From Pocillopora verrucosa (taxonomy: Eukaryota > Cnidaria > Anthozoa > Scleractinia > Pocilloporidae), in NCBI RefSeq assembly GCF_036669915.1, contig NC_089316.1, forward strand, positions 3,501,243-3,565,242: DNA of 64,000 nt, given 5' to 3'. Both the position numbers and the translations under genes were made by a program. Positions 38,101 to 49,600 of this stretch are shown piece after piece; position 1 is the stretch's first letter, and every line of letters begins with the position of its first letter. Under the pieces are notes generated by a model. That model was not told the origin of the DNA and searched no databases. It saw only the letters and a list, made by a program, of their open reading frames with translations.

Positions 38101-41100
38101 CGTACACGTTCCTGTTCTTCATGTAGCTCCGATCATAAGGGGTGTCTTTCACTCCTAGAACTCCGTCTTCCCAAGCACCAAGATCAAGACAGTATTTTGA
38201 GCTCACATCAGCCACTCGTCGAACGAAGTACTCTTTCAAGTCTTTTACAATGGTAGGACTTGTAAAGTTTAATCCCAGTGTATGCGCAAGTTGTTTGCAA
38301 GCGGGAGACTGTGTCCAGGCGCCATGTGCCACCTCGTCGCCACCGAAGTGGAAGACCTCGATACCAAAAAGGTGACGATAACGTATAAAGAAAAGACACT
38401 CTACCTACCAACCTTAAATAAGCGGCTGCTCAAGATAGGTGGTCGCTTAAGAGAATTGGGGTTTTAAGGGGATATTGGCACATAGATCTAAACGCTTTGC
38501 CAAAACAAGGGCGTGATCGATAAGTGACTACCCACTCACCCAGAAGTAAGGTAGCATTTTGTGAAGAAGTTACCTACAGAAGCTCAAATATTGTTTAACA
38601 AAATGCAGCGTGAAGTTGACGCTAAAATTGGGCGTAGTCGCTTACGAGAGGTTCCTGCTATAATGATTACACAGGTAAAGTTTTGTTAGTATGAAGAAGC
38701 ACCCCTATTCCCCTCTCCAGAAGAGTTACCTTCAGTGGCTGAATGTCCTGATGCATGTGCCTCACACTGATCACAATGTGCTCAAGGAACTCGTACGTGG
38801 ATTCCAGACATGGATTGATAGCATTGTCTGTAAAGAACTGCACAGAAAGGTACTTTGACGTGTCGAGAGGATCTGACAAAAGGTACTGATCTGCTTCAAA
38901 CGAGTTCCCCATGGCAGCCTGTTTCTTCTGTCTGGCCTGCATAGCCTTAATTGCGGCATGGCCATGACCAGGCATGTCAAATTCTGGGATGACCTCCACA
39001 TGCCTCTCTTCTGCATATTTTAATATCTCGCGGTAGTCGTTCACGGTGTAAAAGCCTGTGCCAGAGTTACCAGTACCTGGACCGGAACCGAGCTGAGATC
39101 CAAGACATTTTTCTTCTTGGGGGTCATGGCACCGTCTTGATCCAATCTTTAAAAGAATTATTACAGCTTCAACTTATGTTCATATCAGCTAATGTAAATG
39201 CATTCTGATCATGGTTTAAAGGTGACTATGCAATGAAAACTAAAGTTAAATTTTGAAAGCAAAGTGAAAAAATTATCAACTGTTCAGCAAAACTTTCGAA
39301 ATTGTTACATTGCAAACTGTGTCAGATCTACGTCACGGATGAAATGGGAAGTCTCCATACGAAATCAACTCGCAAATCTGCCTCTTGTTTGTTATACATA
39401 TCACAACTTATAATCTGCTCTCTAAATGTCGCAAGGTCTTTCTCACAAACCTCAGTAAGTTCAGGCAATCCTGGAATTTCAAGTCTCCATCCTTCATCGT
39501 CAGTGAGATGAAAGTGGAATTTATTTAGTTTATACATTGCCATGGCGTCGATCATCTTTAGAACCTCGCCCTTAGACATAAAGTTTCGCCCAACGTCAAG
39601 TTCCATACCGCGATACTCGTATCGCGGTGCATCGTTTATAGTCACGTGCGGTACCAGGCCATCGGGCTCATTCAGGCTGAGTAGGGACTGAATTCCATAA
39701 AAGACTCCTGTTGGTGAATTACCAATGATTGATATGCAGTGCTTACTGGAGTCGACCTTTAGGCTGTAGGCTTCTTTGCTATCGGATCTTACACCACCGA
39801 TTTGAACTTCACCCATCTTTAACTCCAACTTTCGAAACGAGTTCAAATAATCCATTTGAATACCAAGTTCACCTGTAGAAGGTAACGCGCTTTTAACACT
39901 AGACGTAAAAAACAGTTTGTGATTTTTTTAAAGTTTTAAAGTTTGAGGTGTATAAAATGAAGCATTAAGTAAACAATTTAGGTGACTTGCCATCTTTCAC
40001 TTCTTGAAGTTTAGAGTAAAAAAACATCCACATTACCTGCTAAGAAACTGGCCTCCTTCTTCAAATCCGCACCAGCCACAATCGACCAGTCACCAGTCCT
40101 TAGGTTAATCTTTTTCGACTCATCAAGGCCGAGAATTTCCTGTGGACTGGGAATGATTAACTGTCCAGGCTTTTTCAAATTATTAATATCGTTGATGGTG
40201 TATCGCTTCTGTGGTGTGTATGGGTCGTACTTGTCAGATGGAATCCGTTTCCATTTTTTCGGCGAGTCAAACGGACCGACAAAAGATAAATCTTCGCCGG
40301 AAGTACTGGTAATTGTGCGGGCCTGCAATCCTTCAGCGGCGATATACCAGTTCGGCATAACATCCGTTCGAGCTACATTCCAGTTCTCTGCGTCAAAATC
40401 CACCATCAAGGACTGGAAACCAGCCAAGCCTGAGAAGTTAGCAGTTGGCTCAAACTTGTGTTGACAGCCATTTATATGTGTTACTTTGATGCCATGGCTA
40501 CCGGGGATGACGTACCCACTTGGATTGTGCTTTGTGTGGGCTGGCTCGATTACCCGGATGTGGCAGAGATAAATGGCCCATGGTCCATTGGGAATCGCTT
40601 CTGAGCCTGAATTTTCCAGGGTCATGCGGACGCGGTATGACTTCCATGTATCCTGAAAGTTATCAAGGACGTCATAGCGAATGCCGAGGTTGGCTGCGAT
40701 GTAATCCAGCGTCGCTTGCTCCAAGTTTTGGCAGAGGGCTAGCAATGACCATAAATGATAGCATAAGCCTTTTTTTTCCTCTCTTAAATACTGAAACTGT
40801 CACTGAATTAAATAAAAAGAGAGACCCGGCGTGCAACGTCTCAGAAGGACGGTGCTTGAATAATAAGTACCCGCTATGCTCAACCCTTTTTATCTAAATA
40901 CTTTAAGCTTAGTTGTCGCAATTCATGAATGCTTTTTTTAGCGTAAAAATTATGCGGTGACCACGAAAAAGGCATAGAAATCTTTCGTGAAAAGGTTCAG
41001 AACTAAACGAAGGACCACACCTACACATAGTGGAAAATAAACAGAAGAACGGTTGTTCATGAGTGGCTCATGATCATGCGTAGCCCAAATTAAAAACAAT

Positions 41101-41201
41101 AATCTTTCAATGTAGTTAGGGAAACCAAAAAGAAAATTCCAACCTTGTACTATTAATCCCAGTAAAACAGCAACGGCAAAATGTCTCTTTCTTGTTTCCA
41201 T
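35129..41201 (-). CDS. GH20 chitobiase-type beta-N-acetylhexosaminidase, copy B (secreted)
   Basis: Exons: 41201-41144, 40738-40037, 39872-39451, 39146-38730, 38356-38027, 37003-36766, 36179-35927, 35762-35628, 35177-35129 (867 residues, all junction phases agree). Exon 1 is a signal peptide (METRKRHFAVAVLLGLIVQA) with a phase-1 donor. CHB_HEX fills exon 2 and GH20b exon 3 (FYGIQSLLSL, YRGMELDVGRNF, HFHLTDDEGWRLEI). The catalytic exons carry EFDMPGHGHAA, HFGGDEVAHGAW (Asp540-Glu541), LGAWEDG, YAWDNVWEWG, YFDHPYEPDPEERGYYWA and ALWSETVR. This is the full set of chitobiase-type substrate-site motifs, so it is probably active. Exon 8 is the C-terminal beta-sandwich and exon 9 a short tail. Copy B alone has an intron (38729-38357) immediately before VFHFGGDE. 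It is not a lysosomal HEXA/HEXB type, which lacks CHB_HEX and this tail. Confidence 0.93.
36480..36532 (-). repeat. tRNA-like repeat fragment in a copy B intron
   Basis: The minus strand contains cgcggtggtctagtggctaa, which resembles a pol III A box of a tRNA-derived SINE, followed by a poor B-box remnant (ccaggctcgaccattggc). It is too short and decayed for a functional tRNA. Confidence 0.3.
37611..37995. repeat. 15-bp minisatellite (GTACGCAACAATGTT)n, probably inside a MITE
   Basis: About 21 nearly perfect 15-bp units run from about 37643 to 37956 in the copy B intron between exons 38356-38027 and 37003-36766. Each unit holds the odd palindrome CAACA-A-TGTTG, so either strand can fold. The flanks look like inverted ends: ggggccaaacgtatgcaac (37622) and, in reverse complement, aaggcccggcaaaacgtgcg (37994). 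This suggests an element with an expanded core. Since 15 is a multiple of 3 and no unit contains a stop, five frames stay open by periodicity; none is a gene. Confidence 0.9.
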
Positions 41202-43628
41202 GTTATCTCACCAAAGAGTTCCAGGACTAAGGAGGTTTAAGACGATGCCCTTCTTGTAATGTGGGCCGTGGGCAAATTTACACCTGGAGTTACGCTTTAA
41301 CATGTCGCTTTTGCCTTTTTTGTCAGCTGAGTAAACTGACAAACACACAAGGGCATCGATTGGTTTCTCCAATAAGGGGGAGGGAGTGGGAGTCCAAAAT
41401 TAGCTTTAGAGACGTTTGACAGGTTATTTTGGATTCAAACATTATCACTTCTTCGAGACAAAGAAGGATATCACATGCAGTCACGCGGTCTAAGACTAGA
41501 ACTCCCCCCCCCCCTTATCCACGCCCTTGATACATGTGTCATCGTTGCAATATCTTCTCACTTGTCACTGTACATCGACAACATCTAAATTCTATGATCT
41601 TTTGCAGTTTTTTGCACCAGTGACATAGAAGAATTCCACACATTATTTATCGATGTCCAAGCGACGGTTTGAGGACCGATGAAACAAAAATCATGAGATA
41701 GATTGACCCATAGTTCTTATGGAGAACTTTTCAAATACGCTTAACAAAATTGATGGTGCTGTACACTTTACTGTGATATGAAAACCAACACGTTGTAGTA
41801 GAATTTGATACTCACTGTAAAAGAGAGCTTGTAACAATATCTCATCTGGGCGGCTGTGTTTTCTTTTGTCCGGAAAAATACCTCTGTTGACAATGTCCTT
41901 TTTTTAGAATGATAATGTCACTTCGTGTATTTACAGGCGAAGGGGAAGATTTTCACAGCAAGTCATCTTGTTAACACAACCAAACAGATGAACAAAGCGG
42001 CTAGCTTTCTTCGAATTTGGCATTTTAGAATCATTCTCATCGGCCCTGGGGAGGTGATGTCTCAAATCTTCTCTGGGACCTCAATTTTCTGTCTTTGTTC
42101 TAAGCTTTGAAAAAATTAAGCTTTAAAACTATTTCTTTTTCAATACGGGAGTCTTGAAGGAGGGTATACATTTCATCACAAAATTTTGTGAGGTAAAATA
42201 GATTGAAAATCTAAATAATGGTCAAGGTGTGACAGAACTTACAAAAAAGATAGGTAACCATTTTAATTTTGACAACAATACTACACATTTTTTCGTGTGG
42301 GGTTAAATTTTTGAGAGAAAGGTCGGCCGAGGCAATGAGCGATTAGCTGTGTGTGAGGAGACCGAGTGTAGAGTTGGCCGCTACGTTGCCGAAGAGGAGT
42401 GGGGACGAAAATCCGTCAAGAATAACCGGTCGGTATATGTATCTCTGCCGAAAGGCCCTGAATATAAGTCGAGGTCTGCCATAAAGGACAGGCATTTCTG
42501 TTGTGGTCACATGCTATATCCAGCGGTAGATCGCCAAAATTCTGTGCTGTATAAGCGATGCTTTCCAGCCCTTAACGACACTCTCGTCGATGAGAATAAC
42601 AACATCTTGTAGCCGTAGGGAACAGACTTTGGATCATGGCCATAGCACATTAATATGAGAATACTTATTGAGACGATTTGTTGCTTTTTCAGGCTTCAGC
42701 GAAATTCAACTCAGAAAAGAAAAAAAAAACACCACTTGAGTTTGGAACATCCTTATTAGTTACTTAACGACAACCTTAAGCGTCCCCATTAGACAAGTAC
42801 TCATTTAACAAAATCCTTTTTACGCAATAAGTCTAAACTGAAGCACCATACAACGTTTGGTCCCTACCTCAACTGTATGAAACTTGAATTATATAATACA
42901 ACGTATGTAACGATTACCCAAACAAATTTCTTTTTGAGAAGCGTGGAACAAAGAAATAATTCCGAGTACCCACAAGGAATCCAACCACAGACCTTCGGGC
43001 AGATTCCGCGCTCCGTTGCTCTACCACTGAGCCACAGAGACTCCACGGTGAGCGAGGTCTATTACGAAGTTCATATGATACGCGTCCTGCATACTGCTAG
43101 GATCAGCAGTGTTGATAGCGTAATTTTTGCAGATAGAATTAAGAGAGATGGTAAGTTTTGAGCTCGATAAAGAAACAGAGAAAGATGTTGCATTTTATAG
43201 TTTCTGTTTAAAACTAATCTGCAAGGGCCTGTTTTACTGGATTTCCCTCAAGGTATTATTCTTGTTAGTCAAACGTTTAAGGTAAGTCCTGTCAGGTAGG
43301 TTGAGAAGGGTATAAATTTCTCAACACTAATTGGAAGCATGCGCGGGGGCTCATGCTTCTAAACATGCAGTGATTATTTTGGAGCATGCGCCTTGACGAT
43401 TGCCAAATTTTTCTAATAATTTGAGCCGTAACGTTTGCCAGTACTCTAATTGGCGCGTGAGTTATCGTAAACCACATATGGACTGTTTTTTATAACGGTT
43501 TGTTTTGCCTCATATCATCATGATCAAACCGAGATATAAGTATCTGGTTAGCATTATGGTACTAAATAAGGTTAGAGTCTGAAAACCGCACTTTATTTGC
43601 TCCTAAACTGTATGCAGTGCATAACGAC
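41202..43628. other. Divergent intergenic region between GH20 genes B and C
   Basis: These 2.4 kb separate the 5' ends of B (minus) and C (plus), so both promoters should lie here. I see a tRNA-derived SINE at 42955-43050 and a short inverted repeat around 43335-43392 (agcatgcgcgggggctcatg and ggagcatgcgcc). No coding exon is supported. Confidence 0.5.
42955..43050 (-). mobile_element. tRNA-derived SINE head
   Basis: The minus strand reads gtctctgtggctcagtggta-gagcaacggagcgcgg, followed by ggtctgtggttggattcc. It has a perfect-looking A box (TGGCTCAGTGGTAGAGC) and B box (GGTTGGATTCC) spaced as in a tRNA, with short complementary ends (gagtc/ggtactc). The middle does not make a clean anticodon arm, so I call a SINE rather than a tRNA gene. 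Confidence 0.7.
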
Positions 43629-46600
43629 ATGCGTGGATCCGGAGCAAACAGGAGGATTCATTTTCTATGGTGTAAAACTCTGTTGATATTCATCTTTGTT
43701 TTAAACGTGGCTCTGTTCGTCATGTTCAACGGCCTTTTTCTTCACTACAGTGACCCGTTAGGTGAGTGTGCCACAGTCAAAATGTTTAGCAGTGATTGAA
43801 GTAAACAGCGAAGTAATTTGAACATACGTTTAAAAGAAGTGATACCCCGAAGCATTTGACCTCTACAATGGTAAATCTTTCAGCTATGCCTGAGCCTTCC
43901 CCGTTTATAATGGTGTGATATTTTACAAAATTTTAAAAAGCATCCTTCGAGTGAGTAAAATTTGAACGAAAAGGTGTAGTTTTGATTTCGTTTCAGGCGC
44001 GTCTTTGTTGACGATTCATGTTAATTAGCATGACGATTCATCGTCTGTGAGATCACAAAGAGTCATTTCTGAATCGATTCCATTGACATAACCACCATTT
44101 TCCGAACATTTCTCCTTAATAATATCTGTCTTTTTCGGCAAAACGATTATGAAGACTTTAAACTTTATAAAGAGGATATCTTCGTTAAATTATCAGTCGC
44201 TTTTAACGTCCAAACATTTTTTATTTTCCCATGGTCTGACATTTTCCCGGGAATTCCACACAACATCTTCGATACAGTCACATTTCGTCCACAATATCTT
44301 GAGAATCAGTGAATTATTTAAATAAAACAGTGAACTTTAAAAAAAATTTTCCATTTTTTTATTCAAAACAAGGAAGACATTTCGCCTGTGAAGGTGGAAA
44401 GCCCTCGACAAACAATGCATACTTAAGGGAATGAAAGCGTCGCCATTGGTTATCAGACCGAACAAAGTACTCTCCACGATTCCGTAACGAGAATCGATGT
44501 AATGAAACCAACAGGGAATAATAATGTATTTTTCATTTACGATTGTTCTACATTGATCAGTTGATGTTTGATTAATTTTATTTCGTTAGTTTTTTCCGTT
44601 TCGTTTGGCCTTGAATCGTTTTTCTGATCGCAAAACAGTAAAAACCAGAGTAAGAGAACTTCGTTTAAGTAGTGTAAGTCTTTATCAAACTGCAAATTAA
44701 ACCTTTTGTTAAACGGTGAGCACGTGTTTTTTTTGTCTCGGTTTTGAAGATTGCACTCATTTTAACATCATCTTTTTTTACAGATAGCGATTCTACCAAT
44801 TTTAAATTTCAAGTTTTAGAAAGCGAAAAGTCCTATGAAAATCCTTATTCAGAAGAGACTGAAGAGAATCCGGTGTTAAGCATAGATGAAATCCTACTTC
44901 CAGATCAGAAAGAAAATGAAAATTTCCTCATTGATGACGAAGATTATAAAGATGACAACGAAGACGATGATAAAAACGGCGACGGCAATGACAGTCAAAT
45001 CGACGACGACCAGCGTACTGAAGAAAATGAGTATTACGAGGGTGATAATCATAAAGAAATAAAAGAAGAACAGCAGCAGATAACAGAAGAGAAAGAATTC
45101 GAAGACACTGCGACTATCTCATATGGTACTCCGCAAATTAAGCTTACCCCACAAGAAGAAGTAGAGGGAGAAGGCGAAGGAGTAGAGGAAAGAGAGGAAA
45201 AAGAAGAAGGCAAAGAAAAGAAAGAGAATGAAAATAAAGAGCACACAACGTCTGTCCCACATAATACTCAGAAAATGAACCCTAGCGGTAAACCAAGCTT
45301 TTCACTTGACCAAAACGTGACAATTCCTTCGCACTCCCTCACCGTTGGAAATTTTTCTCAACCAACGAAGAAGCCTTCAATCAATATTCCACGAAATGTA
45401 GAAACTACTACAACAGAGAGAGACAAGCCACCTGAAGACAAACCTGCTTTTGTTGCAGCCGAGCCAATTACTCAAGAAGTCTTGGACAGAATAGCAGAAG
45501 ATATGGAAGTCCGTTTTGAAGTGTTGGAGGATATAAGAAAAGCGAAAGTAGCTTTACGAAATCAAGGAATGAAAGCAATTGATGGAAATCGATGGTCTGT
45601 TCATTTTTGTGTAACAACTGGAATGGAACATGCCCATCTTGTGCGCAGGCCGGAAGGGTACGTCCTCCCCAATCAAACGTCAATAAAACTCACACATTTT
45701 AATGGTTGTGCTTATAAGTTAGAACCCACAAAGGACTTCAAGCCTATTCTTCCTGGGAACTCACTAGAATTTTGGGTGAACATCGGGCCAACGATTGCTC
45801 GGAGTGATTTGGGACCTCGATGGTACGTTGCTGCAGAAGGGTTGCAACCAAGGGTCATTTCCAATACTGCTGATGAGAGTCTGGACTTTGTGTTCCTTTC
45901 GAAAAGAAAAAGATCCTGGGATAGGTTTGGACATAACGATGTGGAAGATCTTGGAACAGCACCTCTTTTGGTGATTCCAACGCCTTTAGAGATTTTAGGA
46001 TCGAACGTATCCAGGAAGATTCACATTGATAGCGAATGGGTCGTGGTTGGAGAGCTTGGGTTAGAAATTGAGGCAAAGTTCGTTGCAGGTGATACACGAT
46101 TTTACTGAGCGTGTTAAGTTTGGTATAGCTTTTTTTCAGTAGAAACTCTAAAATAACAAATAGATAAAAAGGGACAAAAGGCTAGTTATAAAAGAGACCA
46201 GATCTCTATTGGTTCATAATTTGCCTCTTCAATTCCTCATATTCAGGTTGTGTAGGGAAAACTTGCGGTGTCATATAAAATTCAGCATATTTTGAAAGTC
46301 AGAGGAAAGTTTTTCAAAGTTTTTAACCTCGTTTAATCCTACATGTAAAATACTTTCAGTTGTTTATATCTCTTAGGTTAGGCCTAAAACTTAAATAACT
46401 ATGTTTAACTTAGCTTGTTAAGCCTAAATTAATCCACGATCCGATTCATTACTCTATACAGATAAGCTTCAATTGCAAAAGTTTTTGTCTCAAACAAATG
46501 ACAGAAGAGTTATCAAGCTCAGGCTTGATGAAACACAACTCGAAACGACAAAGGATGGGGGAACAAAGTTGAACCAGTCTTCCAGTGAAGCATACCAGCT

Positions 46601-49600
46601 GACTGTGGATGCGACTGAGGAGTTAATCACCATCACAGGAACTAGAAATGCTGGTGTGTTCTATGGTATCCAGACTCTTCTCGCTCTTATGGATGATCAA
46701 GGCTTGGTTCCCCAGGTCTCAATAAGAGATTCACCTCGTTTTCCGTACCGAGGGTTGATGGTCGACGTTGCTCGCAATTTTCAACCAAAGCAGGAAATTA
46801 TGAAGCTTTTGGATGTCATGGCGATGTACAAAATGAACAAGCTTCATTTTCATCTCTCAGATAATGAAGGGTGGAGACTGGAAATACCAGGAATAGAGGA
46901 GTTGACTTTGGTGAGGGACTGGTCCTTATCTATCGAATGGGAGAGGGGGGAAGGGGATAAAAATAATACATTTTGCCTGATCCCCCTGAGGCTCTGTAGC
47001 ATTCTAATGATCCCCCCTCATTATCAGTTAATTTTCCTTTATCCCCCTTTATACTCTGTTAGGGACAACTGATCCCCTCTCCGTCCCCCTTGAAAATTAT
47101 TTGATCTCTACCAAAACCCTGAAACATCCCCCCCCCCACCCTCCACCACCACCACCGGCGATAGAAAATTTACTTATCCTGTGGATCTTTCTTAAAACGA
47201 CTTAATGTGTAATTTCCTATCGAAATTGTGGATTTTTCGCGCAATCGAAGCAGCTCTTTTACGATGATTGTTTACGTAAATTGATGTCCAAGATGGTGTG
47301 GACCTTCATCTACGGGTACTGGAGTAAGTTCTAAAAGCCATGGGATTCAGTCTACTATGCAGACTTTCCCTTAGTTTAGAAAAAGTCAGGACAAGGATTA
47401 ACTTCAATTTTTTTACTTTGAGGTTGGTGGTAAAAGATGTTACGACGAGAAAGAAAAGACTTGTATTTTATCTCAACTCGGTTCAGGCCCCGACACCACC
47501 ACCTCGGGAACTGGGCACTACTCTACCGAAGACTATCGGGAAATTCTCCGTCACGCGACACAACTTCACATTCAAGTGATTCCAGAGTTCGACTTTCCAG
47601 GTCACAGTCACGCAGCTATCAAAAGCATGATATCTCGGCATGACAGACTGCTACATGAAGGGAAGGAGAAAGATGCGACGATGTATCTCCTCAATGATTT
47701 CAGAGATGAGTCCCGGTATTTTTCGGTGCAAGCGTTCACCGACGAAACCGCTTCTGTTTGTTTGAACTCAACATACGACCTAATGGAGTACGTCCTACAT
47801 ATGATAATGACCTTGCACAGCGATATTCAACCGCTGACCGTGTTTCACTTTGGAGGAGATGAAGTTCCTGGCGGGGCGTGGCAGAAATCACCAGAGTGTG
47901 AAAAACTAGCTAAGATTTTAAACATTGGATATCGTACCCCTCAGACGCACAAGCTGTTAAAGGCATACTTCTTAAAGCGTATTTCGAATATCACGGCAAA
48001 AATGGGTATTAATTTGGCTGGCTGGGGAGATTACCTATTCGAGCATACTACACGTACGGTATTACCACGGGAATTTTTCTTAAACAAGGAAGTATACTCG
48101 TTTGCATGGAGCACAACTGGAGCTTCAAGAAATAATCACGAAGTGTCTTTAATGGCTAATCATGGATATAAGGTGACTGCTTTTAACGGTTTTTCCAACT
48201 GTATTCTTGCAATGTTTTAAGAACTCATAGTCGGAGCTTTTTTTATAGAATGGGGTTCAATAAAACGAAGTGGGAGACACTGCTCGACAGATCGAGGATT
48301 AAAAAACTCGTATTGGCTGAGGCGGTTGGCTCTCGTTTGAGAGGTCTGGGCTTCAGCTCTTGCAGGTCACTGTGCTGCGCTGTTGAATGAGACACTCCCG
48401 TTTTACAGTGCCACGCCTCGACCAGGAGTGTCAACTGTCAGGGATACTTAACAAAATCCAGGGGGAGGAGGGGTGTGACAAAAAGATCCTCAAAGGTTTT
48501 TTCTATAAGGAATCACTTAAAATGCAGAAAAAAGCAGTATAAAGGACTTCAGAAAGTCTTAAACTGGATTGGTTTTTGTATAGTATAACCACGAAATTCT
48601 TTATTTGATGTTCTAGATATTCCTTTTCGTGAAGTTCTAAAATTTGTCCCATCTCAAGATGCAGTTTGCTAAGTCCAGTCTCAGCATGTTCATAGAGGCA
48701 CATGTTCACTCCCAGACTCGACATCATTTTTCGGGCTTTAATTTCCCGCTTTCTTTAACTGCATCTCACATGTTACGACTAATCATCATTCATCATCCAC
48801 AGATCATATATAGCTAATCCAATGTATTATTGGTACATTTCAGGTTGTGCTCTCAAACCCTGATTACATCTATCTTGATCATCCCTACGAACCCAACCAG
48901 GACGAAAGAGGAAAGTACTGGGCAACCCCCTATTCAGACACTCGCTAAATATTCAACTACATGCCAGATAGCCTCTATGAAGACATCGATCAGATAAAAA
49001 ACTGTACTAACTTGAAGGGTTGCGTGGACGGACGAAGAAATGTCTTAGGTAGGAGGGCTTATGTTCAATCACTAACTCAGTTCTAGATTCAAACATATCA
49101 AATCATTCTCCGTGTTTATCCGATAGGTGTCGAGGCAGCAGTCTGGGGCGAGACAATAAGAACCCCTGATCACATGTTCCGCATGTTGTTCCCACGTCTT
49201 CTTGCGTTGGCGGAACGGGCTTGGCACAAAGCACCATGGGAAACGATAGGCGACAGGAAGGCACAAGATCGTGAAAGGACTGGCGACTGGGTGAAGTTTG
49301 CGAACTCTCTTGGTTATAGAGAGCTGGGTCGGCTCGACAAAATGAACGTTAAATACCACTTAACACCACCAGGAGCAAGGTAAGAATAGACTTTGGCTAA
49401 GCAAAGCCCGAGAGAAGATTAATCTCTGTTATTGAGTTTTCTACATCAGGAGCGGATCCAGAGGAAGGGTACCGAATTCAAAACCACCCGCTCCTTTCGC
49501 CATCAGAGCTGTATTTTTTTTAACTTGTCTGACACAAAAATCGCTCCAAGGGGTGGATAGTCGACACGCGTCTTTGAGTAGTACTTTTTAATGGTCTGAC

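Noticed and set aside
37501..38256. Long open frames over the minisatellite on both strands (up to 212 codons)
   Set aside because: They arise only because the 15-bp unit has no stop codon; the products are pure pentapeptide repeats inside an intron.
42955..43050. Functional tRNA gene
   Set aside because: A and B boxes are good but the anticodon arm is not clean and the sequence matches a tRNA-derived SINE head.
43617..43628. GTG upstream of the copy C start as initiator
   Set aside because: The ATG at 43629 is in the same frame twelve bases later; GTG starts are not expected in animal nuclear genes.
45049..45246. Minus-strand Ser/Phe-rich open frame
   Set aside because: Antisense shadow of the Glu-rich stalk of copy C.
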